Assembly: GCA_946699065.1 (NCBI GenBank)
Contig: CAMPDV010000081.1
Coordinates: 62,001-126,000, forward strand
Source of the DNA: Loxodes magnus
Lineage: Eukaryota; Ciliophora; Karyorelictea; Loxodida; Loxodidae
Length of the DNA: 64,000 nucleotides
Direction: 5' to 3'
Shown: positions 1 to 41,653 of the stretch, one piece after another
Layout: each line of letters starts with the position of its first letter
How positions within the stretch are numbered: the stretch's first letter is position 1
The notes under the pieces: generated by a model
Told to the model about the DNA's origin: nothing
The model's input: only the letters and a program-made list of their open reading frames with translations
Database searches by the model: none
Position numbers and translations under genes: made by a program

Positions 1-3000
1 ATGGTCTTACAGGTACCTGTCTTGACGTCCCATAGTCTCACCGTCTCATCTCAACTTCCCGATACGATGAACTCTGAATCACTGGATATAGCCACAGCAT
101 ATACAGAATATGTGTGACCACTCATGGTCTTGCAGGTACCTGTCTTGACGTCCTATAGTCTCACCGTCTCATCTCTACATCCCGATACGATGAACTCTGA
201 ATCACTGGATATAGCCACAGTATATACAGAATCTGTGTGACCACTCATGGTCTTACAGGTACCTGTCTTGACGTCCCATAGTCTCACCGTCTTATCTCTA
301 CATCCCGATACGATGAACTCTGAATCACTGGATATAGCCACAGCATATACAGAATCTGTGTGACCACTCATGGTCTTACAGGTACCTGTCTTGACGTCCC
401 ATAGTCTCACCGTCTTATCTCTACTTCCCGATACGATGAACTCTGAATCACTGGATATAGCCACAGATCATACAGAATCTGTGTGACCACTCATGGTCTT
501 ACAGGTACCTGTCTTGACGTTCCATAGTCTCACCGTCTCATCTCTACTTCCCGATACGATGAACTCTGAATCACTGGATATAGCCACAGATCATACAGAA
601 TATGTAGACAAATGAGGTCTTACAGGTACCTGTCTTGACGTTCCATAGTCTCACCGTCTTATCATGACTTCCCGATACGATGAACTCTGAATCACTGGAT
701 ATAGCCACAGTATATACAGAATATGTGTGACCACTCATGGTCTTACAGGTACCTGTCTTGACGTTCCATAGTCTCACCGTCTCATCTCTACTTCCCGATA
801 CGATGAACTCTGAATCACTGGATATAGCCACAGCATATACATAATATGTGTGACCACTCATGGTCTTACAGGTACCTGTCTTGACGTTCCATAGTCTCAC
901 CGTCTTATCTCTACTTCCCGATACGATGAACTCTGAATCACTGGATATAGCCACAGTATATACAGAATATGTAGACAAATGAGGTCTTACAGGTACCTGT
1001 CTTGACGTTCCATAGTCTCACCGTCTTATCATGACTTCCCGATACGATGAACTCTGAATCACTGGATATAGCCACAGCATATACAGAATCTGTGTGACCA
1101 CTCATGGTCTTACAGGTACCTGTCTTGACGTCCCATAGTCTCACCGTCTCATCTCTACTTCCCGATACGATGAACTCTGAATCACTGGATAACGCCACAG
1201 ATCATACAGAATCTGTGTGACCACTCATGGTCTTACAGGTACCTGTCTTGACGTTCCATAGTCTCACCGTCTTATCATGACTTCCCGATACGATGAACTC
1301 TGAATCACTGGATATAGCCACAGTATATACAGAATATGTGTGACCACTCATGGTCTTACAGGTACCTGTCTTGACGTTCCATAGTCTCACCGTCTTATCT
1401 CTACTTCCCGATACGATGAACTCTGAATCACTGGATATAGCCACAGTATATACAGAATATGTAGACAAATGAGGTCTTACAGGTACCTGTCTTGACGTTC
1501 CATAGTCTCACCGTCTTATCATCACTTCCCGATACGATGAACTCTGAATCACTGGATATAGCCACAGTATATACAGAATATGTAGACAAATGAGGTCTTA
1601 CAGGTACCTGTCTTGACGTCCCATAGTCTCACCGTTTAATCATGACTTCCCGATACGATGAACTCTGAATCACTGGATATAGCCACAGCATATACAGAAT
1701 CTGTGTGACCACTCATGGTCTTACAGGTACCTGTCTTGACGTCCCATAGTCTCACCGTCTTATCTCTACTTCCCGATACGATGAACTCTGAATCACTGGA
1801 TATAGCCACAGCATATACAGAATCTGTGTGACCACTCATGGTCTTACAGGTACCTGTCTTGACGTTCCATAGTCTCACCGTCTTATCTCTACTTCCCGAT
1901 ACGATGAACTCTGAATCACTGGATATAGCCACAGTATATACAGAATATGTAGACAAATGAGGTCTTACAGGTACCTGTCTTGACGTTCCATAGTCTCACC
2001 GTCTTATCATGACTTCCCGATACGATGAACTCTGAATCACTGGATATAGCCACAGCATATACAGAATCTGTGTGACCACTCATGGTCTTACAGGTACCTG
2101 TCTTGACGTTCCATAGTCTCACCGTACAATCATGACTTCCCGATACGATGAACTCTGAATCACTGGATATAGCCACAGTATATACAGAATATGTGTGACC
2201 ACTAATGGTCTTACAGGTACCTGTCTTGACGTTCCATAGTCTCACCGTCTTATCTCTACTTCCCGATACGATGAACTCTGAATCACTGGATATAGCCACA
2301 GTATATACAGAATCTGTGTGACCACTCATGGTCTTACAGGTACCTGTCTTGACGTTCCATAGTCTCACCGTCTTATCATCACTTCCCGATACGATGAACT
2401 CTGAATCACTGGATATAGCCACAGTATATACAGAATCTGTGTGACCACTCATGGTCTTACAGGTACCTGTCTTGACGTCCCATAGTCTCACCGTCTTATC
2501 TCTACTTCCCGATACGATGAACTCTGAATCACTGGATATAGCCACAGTATATACAGAATCTGTGTGACCACTCATGGTCTTACAGGTACCTGTCTTGACG
2601 TTCCATAGTCTCACCGTCTTATCATGACTTCCCGATACGATGAACTCTGAATCACTGGATATAGCCACAGTATATACAGAAAATGTGTGACCACTCATGG
2701 TCTTACAGGTACCTGTCTTGACGTCCCATAGTCTCACCGTTTAATCATGACTTCCCGATACGATGAACTCTGAATCACTGGATATAGCCACAGCATATAC
2801 AGAATCTGTGTGACCACTCATGGTCTTACAGGTACCTGTCTTGACGTTCCATAGTCTCACCGTCTTATCATGACTTCCCGATACGATGAACTCTGAATCA
2901 CTGGATATAGCCACAGCATATACAGAATCTGTGTGACCACTCATGGTCTTACAGGTACCTGTCTTGACGTTCCATAGTCTCACCGTCTCATCTCTACTTC

Positions 3001-6000
3001 CCGATACGATGAACTCTGAATCACTGGATATAGCCACAGATCATACAGAATCTGTGTGACCACTCATGGTCTTACAGGTACCTGTCTTGACGTTCCATAG
3101 TCTCACCGTCTTATCATGACTTCCCGATACGATGAACTCTGAATCACTGGATATAGCCACAGTATATACAGAATATGTGTGACCACTCATGGTCTTACAG
3201 GTACCTGTCTTGACGTTCCATAGTCTCACCGTCTTATCTCTACATCCCGATACGATGAACTCTGAATCACTGGATATAGCCACAGCATATACAGAATCTG
3301 TGTGACCACTCATGGTCTTACAGGTACCTGTCTTGACGTCCCATAGTCTCACCGTCTTATCTCTACTTCCCGATACGATGAACTCTGAATCACTGGATAT
3401 AGCCACAGTATATACAGAATATGTAGACAAATGAGGTCTTACAGGTACCTTTGACGTTCCATAGTCTCACCGTCTTATCATGACTTCCCGATACGATGAA
3501 CTCTGAATCACTGGATATAGCCACAGCATATACAGAATCTGTGTGACCACTCATGGTCTTACAGGTACCTGTCTTGACGTTCCATAGTCTCACCGTATTA
3601 TCATCACTTCCCGATACGATGAACTCTGAATCACTGGATATAGCCACAGCATATACAGAATATGTAGACAAATGAGGTCTTACAGGTACCTGTCTTGACG
3701 TTCCATAGTCTCACCGTCTCATCATAACTTCCCGATACGATGAACTCTGAATCACTGGATATAGCCACAGCATATACAGAATCTGTGTGACCACTCATGG
3801 TCTTACAGGTACCTGTCTTGACGTTCCATAGTCTCACCGTCTTATCTCTACTTCCCGATACGATGAACTCTGAATCACTGGATATAGCCACAGCATATAC
3901 AGAATCTGTGTGACCACTCATGGTCTTACAGGTACCTGTCTTGACGTTCCATAGTCTCACCGTCTTATCTCTACTTCCCGATACGATGAACTCTGAATCA
4001 CTGGATATAGCCACAGCATATACAGAATATGTAGACAAATGAGGTCTTACAGGTACCTGTCTTGACGTTCCATAGTCTCACCGTCTCATCATAACTTCCC
4101 GATACGATGAACTCTGAATCACTGGATATAGCCACAGTATATACAGAATATGTGTGACCACTAATGGTCTTACAGGTACCTGTCTTGACGTCCCATAGTC
4201 TCACCGTCTCATCTCTACTTCCCGATACGATGAACTCTGAATCACTGGATATAGCCACAGCATATACAGAATATGTGTGACCACTCATGGTCTTACAGGT
4301 ACCTGTCTTGACGTTCCATAGTCTCACCGTCTTATCTCTACTTCCCGATACGATGAACTCTGAATCACTGGATATAGCCACAGTATATACAGAATATGTG
4401 TGACCACTCATGGTCTTACAGGTACCTGTCTTGACGTTCCATAGTCTCACCGTCTTATCATCACTTCCCGATACGATGAACTCTGAATCACTGGATATAG
4501 CCACAGCATATACAGAATCTGTGTGACCACTCATGGTCTTACAGGTACCTGTCTTGACGTTCCATAGTCTCACCGTCTCATCTCTACTTCCCGATACGAT
4601 GAACTCTGAATCACTGGATAACGCCACAGATCATACAGAATCTGTGTGACCACTAATGGTCTTACAGGTACCTGTCTTGACGTTCCATAGTCTCACCGTC
4701 TTATCATGACTTCCCGATACGATGAACTCTGAATAACTGGATATAGCCACAGATGATACATAATGTGTGTGACCACTCATGGTCTTACAGGTACCTGTCT
4801 TGACGTCCCATAGTCTCACCGTTTAATCATGACTTCCCGATACGATGAACTCTGAATCACTGGATATAGCCACAGCATATACAGAATCTGTGTGACCACT
4901 CATGGTCTTACAGGTACCTGTCTTGACGTTCCATAGTCTCACCGTCTTATCATGACTTCCCGATACGATGAACTCTGAATCACTGGATATAGCCACAGCA
5001 TATACAGAATCTGTGTGACCACTCATGGTCTTACAGGTACCTGTCTTGACGTTCCATAGTCTCACCGTCTCATCTCTACTTCCCGATACGATGAACTCTG
5101 AATCACTGGATAACGCCACAGATCATACAGAATCTGTGTGACCACTCATGGTCTTACAGGTACCTGTCTTGACGTTCCATAGTCTCACCGTCTTATCTCT
5201 ACTTCCCGATACGATGAACTCTGAATCACTGGATATAGCCACAGTATATACATAATCTGTGTGACCACTCATGGTCTTACAGGTACCTGTCTTGACGTCC
5301 CATAGTCTCACCGTCTCATCTCTACTTCCCGATACGATGAACTCTGAATCACTGGATATAGCCACAGATCATACAGAATCTGTGTGACCACTCATGGTCT
5401 TACAGGTACCTGTCTTGACGTTCCATAGTCTCACCGTCTCATCTCTACTTCCCGATACGATGAACTCTGAATCACTGGATATAGCCACAGTATATACAGA
5501 ATATGTGTGACCACTCATGGTCTTACAGGTACCTGTCTTGACGTTCCATAGTCTCACCGTCTTATCATGACTTCCCGATACGATGAACTCTGAATCACTG
5601 GATATAGCCACAGCATATACAGAATATGTAGACAAATGAGGTCTTACAGGTACCTGTCTTGACGTTCCATAGTCTCACCGTCTCATCTCTACTTCCCGAT
5701 ACGATGAACTCTGAATCACTGGATATAGCCACAGCATATACAGAATCTGTGTGACCACTCATGGTCTTACAGGTACCTGTCTTGACGTTCCATAGTCTCA
5801 CCGTCTTATCATCACTTCCCGATACGATGAACTCTGAATCACTGGATATAGCCACAGATCATACAGAATCTGTGTGACCACTCATGGTCTTACAGGTACC
5901 TGTCTTGACGTTCCATAGTCTCACCGTCTCATCTCTACTTCCCGATACGATGAACTCTGAATCACTGGATATAGCCACAGATCATACAGAATATGTAGAC

Positions 6001-9000
6001 AAATGAGGTCTTACAGGTACCTGTCTTGACGTTCCATAGTCTCACCGTCTTATCATCACTTCCCGATACGATGAACTCTGAATCACTGGATATAGCCACA
6101 GTATATACAGAATATGTGTGACCACTAATGGTCTTACAGGTACCTGTCTTGACGTTCCATAGTCTCACCGTCTTATCATGACTTCCCGATACGATGAACT
6201 CTGAATCACTGGATATAGCCACAGCATATACAGAATATGTGTGACCACTCATGGTCTTACAGGTACCTGTCTTGACGTTCCATAGTCTCACCGTCTTATC
6301 TACACTTCCCGATACGATGAACTCTGAATCACTGGATATAGCCACAGTATATACAGAATATGTGTGACCACTCATGGTCTTACAGGTACCTTTCTTGACG
6401 TCCCATAGTCTCACCGTCTTATCTCTACTTCCCGATACGATGAACTCTGAATCACTGGATATAGCCACAGCATATACATAATATGTGTGACCACTCATGG
6501 TCTTACAGGTACCTGTCTTGACGTTCCATAGTCTCACCGTCTTATCTCTACTTCCCGATACGATGAACTCTGAATCACTGGATATAGCCACAGTATATAC
6601 AGAATATGTAGACAAATGAGGTCTTACAGGTACCTGTCTTGACGTTCCATAGTCTCACCGTCTTATCATGACTTCCCGATACGATGAACTCTGAATCACT
6701 GGATATAGCCACAGATCATACAGAATCTGTGTGACCACTCATGGTCTTACAGGTACCTGTCTTGACGTTCCATAGTCTCACCGTCTTATCATCACTTCCC
6801 GATACGATGAACTCTGAATCACTGGATATAGCCACAGCATATACAGAATATGTGTGACCACTCATGGTCTTACAGGTACCTGTCTTGACGTCCCATAGTC
6901 TCACCGTCTTATCTCTACTTCCCGATACGATGAACTCTGAATCACTGGATATAGCCACAGCATATACAGAATCTGTGTGACCACTCATGGTCTTACAGGT
7001 ACCTGTCTTGACGTTCCATAGTCTCACCGTCTCATCTCTACTTCCGGATACGATGAACTCTGAATCACTGGATATAGCCACAGCATATACAGAATCTGTG
7101 TGACCACTCATGGTCTTACAGGTACCTGTCTTGACGTCCCATAGTCTCACCGTCTCATCTCTACTTCCGGATACGATGAACTCTGAATCACTGGATATAG
7201 CCACAGATCATACAGAATCTGTGTGACCACTCATGGTCTTACAGGTACCTGTCTTGACGTTCCATAGTCTCACCGTCTCATCTCTACTTCCCGATACGAT
7301 GAACTCTGAATCACTGGATATAGCCACAGTATATACAGAATATGTGTGACCACTCATGGTCTTACAGGTACCTGTCTTGACGTTCCATAGTCTCACCGTC
7401 TTATCATGACTTCCCGATACGATGAACTCTGAATCACTGGATATAGCCACAGCATATACAGAATATGTAGACAAATGAGGTCTTACAGGTACCTGTCTTG
7501 ACGTTCCATAGTCTCACCGTCTCATCTCTACTTCCCGATACGATGAACTCTGAATCACTGGATATAGCCACAGCATATACAGAATCTGTGTGACCACTCA
7601 TGGTCTTACAGGTACCTGTCTTGACGTTCCATAGTCTCACCGTCTTATCATCACTTCCCGATACGATGAACTCTGAATCACTGGATATAGCCACAGTATA
7701 TACAGAATATGTAGACAAATGAGGTCTTACAGGTACCTGTCTTGACGTCCCATAGTCTCACCGTTTAATCATGACTTCCCGATACGATGAACTCTGAATC
7801 ACTTGATATAGCCACAGTATATACATAATCTGTGTGACCACTCATGGTCTTACAGGTACCTGTCTTGACGTCCCATAGTCTCACCGTCTTATCTCTACTT
7901 CCCGATACGATGAACTCTGAATCACTGGATATAGCCACAGATCATACAGAATCTGTGTGACCACTCATGGTCTTACAGGTACCTGTCTTGACGTTCCATA
8001 GTCTCACCGTCTCATCTCTACTTCCCGATACGATGAACTCTGAATCACTGGATATAGCCACAGATCATACAGAATATGTAGACAAATGAGGTCTTACAGG
8101 TACCTGTCTTGACGTTCCATAGTCTCACCGTCTTATCATCACTTCCCGATACGATGAACTCTGAATCACTGGATATAGCCACAGTATATACAGAATATGT
8201 GTGACCACTAATGGTCTTACAGGTACCTGTCTTGACGTTCCATAGTCTCACCGTCTTATCATGACTTCCCGATACGATGAACTCTGAATCACTGGATATA
8301 GCCACAGCATATACAGAATATGTGTGACCACTCATGGTCTTACAGGTACCTGTCTTGACGTTCCATAGTCTCACCGTCTTATCTACACTTCCCGATACGA
8401 TGAACTCTGAATCACTGGATATAGCCACAGTATATACAGAATATGTGTGACCACTCATGGTCTTACAGGTACCTTTCTTGACGTCCCATAGTCTCACCGT
8501 CTTATCTCTACTTCCCGATACGATGAACTCTGAATCACTGGATATAGCCACAGCATATACATAATATGTGTGACCACTCATGGTCTTACAGGTACCTGTC
8601 TTGACGTTCCATAGTCTCACCGTCTTATCTCTACTTCCCGATACGATGAACTCTGAATCACTGGATATAGCCACAGTATATACAGAATATGTAGACAAAT
8701 GAGGTCTTACAGGTACCTGTCTTGACGTTCCATAGTCTCACCGTCTTATCATGACTTCCCGATACGATGAACTCTGAATCACTGGATATAGCCACAGATC
8801 ATACAGAATCTGTGTGACCACTCATGGTCTTACAGGTACCTGTCTTGACGTTCCATAGTCTCACCGTCTTATCATCACTTCCCGATACGATGAACTCTGA
8901 ATCACTGGATATAGCCACAGCATATACAGAATATGTGTGACCACTCATGGTCTTACAGGTACCTGTCTTGACGTCCCATAGTCTCACCGTCTTATCTCTA

Positions 9001-10443
9001 CTTCCCGATACGATGAACTCTGAATCACTGGATATAGCCACAGCATATACAGAATCTGTGTGACCACTCATGGTCTTACAGGTACCTGTCTTGACGTTCC
9101 ATAGTCTCACCGTCTCATCTCTACTTCCGGATACGATGAACTCTGAATCACTGGATATAGCCACAGCATATACAGAATCTGTGTGACCACTCATGGTCTT
9201 ACAGGTACCTGTCTTGACGTCCCATAGTCTCACCGTCTCATCTCTACTTCCGGATACGATGAACTCTGAATCACTGGATATAGCCACAGCATATACATAA
9301 TCTGTGTGACCACTCATGGTCTTGCAGGTACCTGTCTTGACGTCCTATAGTCTCACCGTCTCATCTCTACATCCCGATACGATGAACTCTGAATCACTGG
9401 ATATAGCCACAGTATATACATAATCTGTGTGACCACTCATGGTCTTACAGGTACCTGTCTTGACGTCCCATAGTCTCACCGTCTCATCTCTACATCCCGA
9501 TACGATGAACTCTGAATCACTGGATATAGCCACAGTATATACAGAATATGTGTGACCACTCATGGTCTTACAGGTACCTGTCTTGACGTTCCATAGTCTC
9601 ACCGTCTTATCTCTACTTCCCGATACGATGAACTCTGAATCACTGGATATAGCCACAGTATATACAGAATATGTGTGACCACTCATGGTCTTACAGGTAC
9701 CTGTCTTGACGTTCCATAGTCTCACCGTCTCATCTCTACTTCCCGATACGATGAACTCTGAATCACTGGATATAGCCACAGTATATACAGAATATGTAGA
9801 CAAATGAGGTCTTACAGGTACCTGTCTTGACGTTCCATAGTCTCACCGTCTTATCTCAACTTCCCGATACGATGAACTCTGAATCACTGGATATAGCCAC
9901 AGCATATACAGAATCTGTGTGACCACTCATGGTCTTACAGGTACCTGTCTTGACGTTCCATAGTCTCACCGTCTTATCATCACTTCCCGATACGATGAAC
10001 TCTGAATCACTGGATATAGCCACAGCATATACAGAATATGTGTGACCACTCATGGTCTTACAGGTACCTGTCTTGACGTTCCATAGTCTCACCGTCTTAT
10101 CATGACTTCCCGATACGATGAACTCTGAATCACTGGATATAGCCACAGTATATACATAATCTGTGTGACCACTCATGGTCTTACAGGTACCTGTCTTGAC
10201 GTTCCATAGTCTCACCGTCTTATCATGACTTCCCGATACGATGAACTCTGAATCACTGGATATAGCCACAGCATATACAGAATTTGTGTGACCACTCATG
10301 GTCTTACAGGTACCTGTCTTGACGTTCCATAGTCTCACCGTCTTATCATCACTTCCCGATACGATGAACTCTGAATCACTGGATATAGCCACAGCATATA
10401 CAGAATATGTGTGACCACTCATGGTCTTACAGGTACCTGTCTT
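1..10443 (-). pseudogene. Distal WD40 block with recurrent 2-bp deletions
   Basis: About 85 WD40 units, mainly of the left subfamily ([17 protein letters not shown]). Sixteen share an identical variant: AAGACCATGAGTGGTCAC becomes AAGACCTCATTTGTCTAC, shortening the unit to 121 bp. It is seen on the plus strand as GTAGACAAATGAGG at about 604, 971, 1461, 1582, 1949, 3423, 3664, 4031, 5628, 5995, 6608, 7467, 7711, 8078, 8691 and 9795. Each one leaves the WD40 frame, so conventional translation would not pass through. One unit near 3450 has lost 3 bp, removing one Thr in frame. Two units (near 153 and 9344) have UAG at the Trp of RLW. Either this end of the gene has decayed and the damaged unit has been copied, or the frame is restored by an unusual mechanism. 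The block continues past position 1. Confidence 0.6.
5369..9317 (-). repeat. Higher-order duplication inside the WD40 array (~1.84/2.08 kb)
   Basis: A multi-unit block is repeated almost exactly. Units at 5369-5855 recur 1839 bp later at 7208-7718. Units at 5962-6615 and 6716-7204 recur 2083 bp later at 8045-8698 and 8799-9317. The change in offset (244 bp, i.e. 123+121) means one copy gained one normal and one 2-bp-deleted unit. The 2-bp-deleted units are duplicated together with their neighbours, so spread by block duplication explains at least some of them. Confidence 0.8.
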
Positions 10444-10444
10444 A

Positions 10445-14684
<4,240 letters not shown>

Positions 14685-14685
14685 G

Positions 14686-38571
<23,886 letters not shown>

Positions 38572-38577
38572 TAAAGT

Positions 38578-38953
38578 AAATCTCTGAGCAAAAAATAACC
38601 GTATAAAAAAACTTTTTTCTATTCCAATCCGAAATAATTTAGTCTTGTCCAACCCAGACATCAAGTGTAAATCTTTGAGCAAAAAACAACCTTTTAAAAA
38701 AACTTTTTTCTATTACAATCCGAAATTATTTAGTCCGATCCAACCCAGACATCAAGTGTAAATCTCTAAGCAAAAAACAACCTTATAAAAAAGCTTTTTT
38801 CTATTCCAATCCGAAATTATTTAGTCCGATTCAACCCAGACATCAAGTGTAAATCTCTAAGCAAAAAACAACCTTATAAAAAAGCTTTTTTCTATTCCAA
38901 TCCGAAATTATTTAGTCCGATTCAACCCAGACATCCAGCATAAATCTCTGAAC
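38578..38953. repeat. 91-bp tandem repeat, four copies plus a partial, abutting the array
   Basis: Units start with AAATCTCTGAGC or AAATCTCTAAGC at 38578, 38669, 38760 and 38851, each 91 bp, with a truncated fifth at 38942. Each carries CAACCCAGACATC near its end and an A-run/T-run such as AAAAAAGCTTTTTT in its middle. The period is not a multiple of three, so it is unlikely to be coding. It lies just upstream of the giant WD40 array in the array's reading direction, and may be leader or promoter-proximal DNA or a small satellite. Confidence 0.85.
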
Positions 38954-40110
38954 TTTTTGCTTTTTTTTTTTTATTTTTTTTTTTTTATTCATTTTTTGTT
39001 TTTCAGATTTAAGATAATTTTTCAGATTTATTATTTTATTTTAAGTAAGAATACACTATGATTTTTCTTATTTTTTTTTATTTCTAAAATTTATAAGAAA
39101 TTTCTTTCAGGTCTATTTTGAACTTTATTTTTATGGGAGTTATATTTTTTATAATTTTATAAAATTTTATGTGCATCTATTTGATTTTGTTTTGTTTGAC
39201 ATATTCTTTTATTTATTTAGTTTTTCATGAGATTTTTATCCTGATTTAAATTTTTTATGCATTATGAGTTACAAAGTAAAGAAGTGCTAGTTTTTAACTT
39301 TTGTTTTTATTTTTTTTTAATTAATACCAATATATCATTTTAATATAATCATTTTAGTTTTTTATAATCATACACAACCTTTCATTTTTTGCTATTTTTT
39401 TAGTATTATATTTATCTTTTGCTTCTTTTTATTAAATAGAGCTTAATAATAATTTATTTTTTATCATTTTATAATAACTTTCTCACTTTACTTATATTTT
39501 TTCGATAGATAGGCGATATTGATATGGCATTTTCATTAAAAAAACTAAATTTAAAGTAATTTTTATTTATCTTTTTAAGTCTTTTAATTTTTACACAAAG
39601 GGTTCCCTTCGTATTTACATTTTGTAAATGCATTTTTTTATTTCATTAATTTTCAAGATTTTTTTATTATTGACTGAATTATATATAAATCTCTCACCAT
39701 CTTTCGACTAGTTATCACCATTTGAAAGAGTAACTTTCATATACTAGATAGAAATAAAAGTTAAAGTCTAAAATCAAATTTAGAATATTTTAAAAACCTT
39801 TTTTTTTTAAATTAAGTGGACAACAAAAAATTTTAAGTTTAATTAAAAAACCTTAAACTGCTTTTGTTAGCCATTTTTTCTTCAGATCATAAAGAAAAAA
39901 TTATAATATCCAATTGCTAACTACTTCTCTCACTTCGAAAATTTTCTTTAACCCAATTATTTTAACCTACTTAATTTCCTTTGACTTAATTTTCGAAAGA
40001 ACATACAATCTTTTTTTAGCTATGAAACTTAAAACGTAAATATATTTAAATTTAATAAAGAACTTAATTAACATTTACCCTTTATTAACTCACATAGAAT
40101 AATTTCTTTT
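38954..40110. other. AT-rich intergenic stretch
   Basis: A very T-rich run on the plus strand (long T tracts near 38963-39000) between the 91-bp repeat and the 3' end of the kinase-WD40 pseudogene. I see no coding similarity, RNA gene or repeat. Promoter elements for the giant array could lie here but none is recognisable. Confidence 0.5.
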
Positions 40111-41590
40111 TCATATTTTTAACAACTTAAATTTACTTTAACCATAAAAATTAGAATGTTAAATGTACATTCTCATTTAGCTCATACCTTTCCACTTTCT
40201 TATAATACCGTCATTTGCTCCAGATGCCAACCATCTATTGTCCTTATTCAGTGCTATAGAATATATTCTTTAATAATGTCCTTATACGTCTATAAGCACT
40301 CACCCGTATTAAAATTTCAAATCTTAATTGTTTTAACATTAGATCCAGAAAATATAAAGTTCATTTAAAGACTTATCTAAATACTTAAAACCTTATCTGA
40401 ATGGCCTTTGAGAGTTTGAATAATCTGACCAGTCTGGAAATCCCATATTTGGATAGTTGTATCTCTACTTACAGATACAATTCATTTCAGATCCTTGGTT
40501 AAAACGATCGCTCCAACTCCATTCTCGTGGCCCTAAATTTTCTCGTATAACTGCAAGTTTGCAAATCCCAAATCCGTATCATTGTATCTCGAATTACAGA
40601 TACGATTCATTTCCGGCCCTTGCTTAAAGCGATCGCTAGAAATCAATTATAGTGCCCATACAAAATTTTATCTAAAGAATTAAAGAATTACCTTAAGATT
40701 AATCGTATGCTATTTTATATTGATTAAAAGGTTTAAGTACTATTTAAGTTTCTTCTCCAACTTATAATAAATTTTCCAGCGATTTTGTAAAATTTCAAGC
40801 GTTGCTCTTTTCAAGGGGTCTTATAACCAACATTTCTAAATCAAATTTCGATAATATACATGGCAGTCTTCAAGTATGTCCTTTATCTCGCCTGATTTAA
40901 TTCCCTCTCTTATCGAAAAATCATCAGCCTTATCGTGAGGTACTTTTCGCGCTGCTATCTCCCAAAAGATGACGCCCAATGCGAAGATATCTGATTGCTT
41001 GCTGTATTTTCGTTTCATATTCATTAACTCTAACGCCATCCAGTGAATATTGCCCACTTAACTTTTTGATTAGATTGACTTTGATTCAGTCTTTATTCTG
41101 GATAAACCTGAATCAGTTATCTTAACTCTGAGCTTTTCATCTAACAAAATTTTGTTGCTTTTGAGATTTCTATAGATGATATTCTTTCCATGTATGTAAT
41201 CAAGACCCAAGACAATATCTAAACTTATACTGTAACACAATTCCCAAGATAATTCTTTCTTATTATGAATTAACTAGAATAGATTCAAAGGTAAATATTC
41301 CATCATCAAACATAACGGTTAAAGTCAATAATCATAAAACATTACTATATTGGGATGATGCATCTTTTAAGAATTTATAACTCCAAATACAAATCCTACT
41401 TAGCGGCCTCAGTTAAACTCTAATTATATAGCTCCTGATCGGTATCTCAATCCTTCCTCACATTAAACTCTTGTAAACTATTCCAAAACTTCCCTTAGCT
41501 ATCTCGGATTATTTTTTTTTAGATGCTAAGATGATTGTATCCTAATCTATCGAGGAAAAATGCTTATAATTTTAAACTAAATGAATTCAT
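40111..41590 (-). pseudogene. Decayed TKL-type protein kinase fused to WD40 repeats
   Basis: Read with UAR as Gln and UGA as Trp, the order is: a short leader (DQDTIILASKKKQ), glycine loop KGSFGIVYK (about 41493), kinase N-lobe, MHHPNIVMFYDY, a full C-lobe with WMALEL and DIFALGVIFWEIA, then QKCWLQDP. Four WD40 repeats follow (IRIWDLQT, IQIWDFQTG, IKI-UGA-NFNTG at about 40317, and a final IRKW). Catalytic residues are altered: YRN replaces HRD, DSG replaces DFG, and IPIR lies where VAIK is expected. The frame shifts at least twice in the N-lobe (one near 41361-41372) and twice among the WD repeats (near 40560 and 40270). The homologue at 51460-54045 has all these motifs intact, so this is best called a pseudogene. 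It lies upstream of the giant array on the same strand and ends at UGA 40113-40111. Confidence 0.8.
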
Positions 41591-41653
41591 AAAAATGAAA
41601 ATACCTGAATTTAATTAAATTTTCTAACTATCTTAGATACTATATCATATAAA

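Noticed and set aside
600..9810. Programmed +1 frameshifting as an established explanation for the 121-bp units
   Set aside because: A +1 slip at TCA-TTT-G would restore a repeat, but there is no stop-adjacent slippery site of the Euplotes type and no independent support; kept only as a hypothesis.
40156..40368. Plus-strand ORF
   Set aside because: Shadow of the WD40 repeats of the minus-strand kinase pseudogene.
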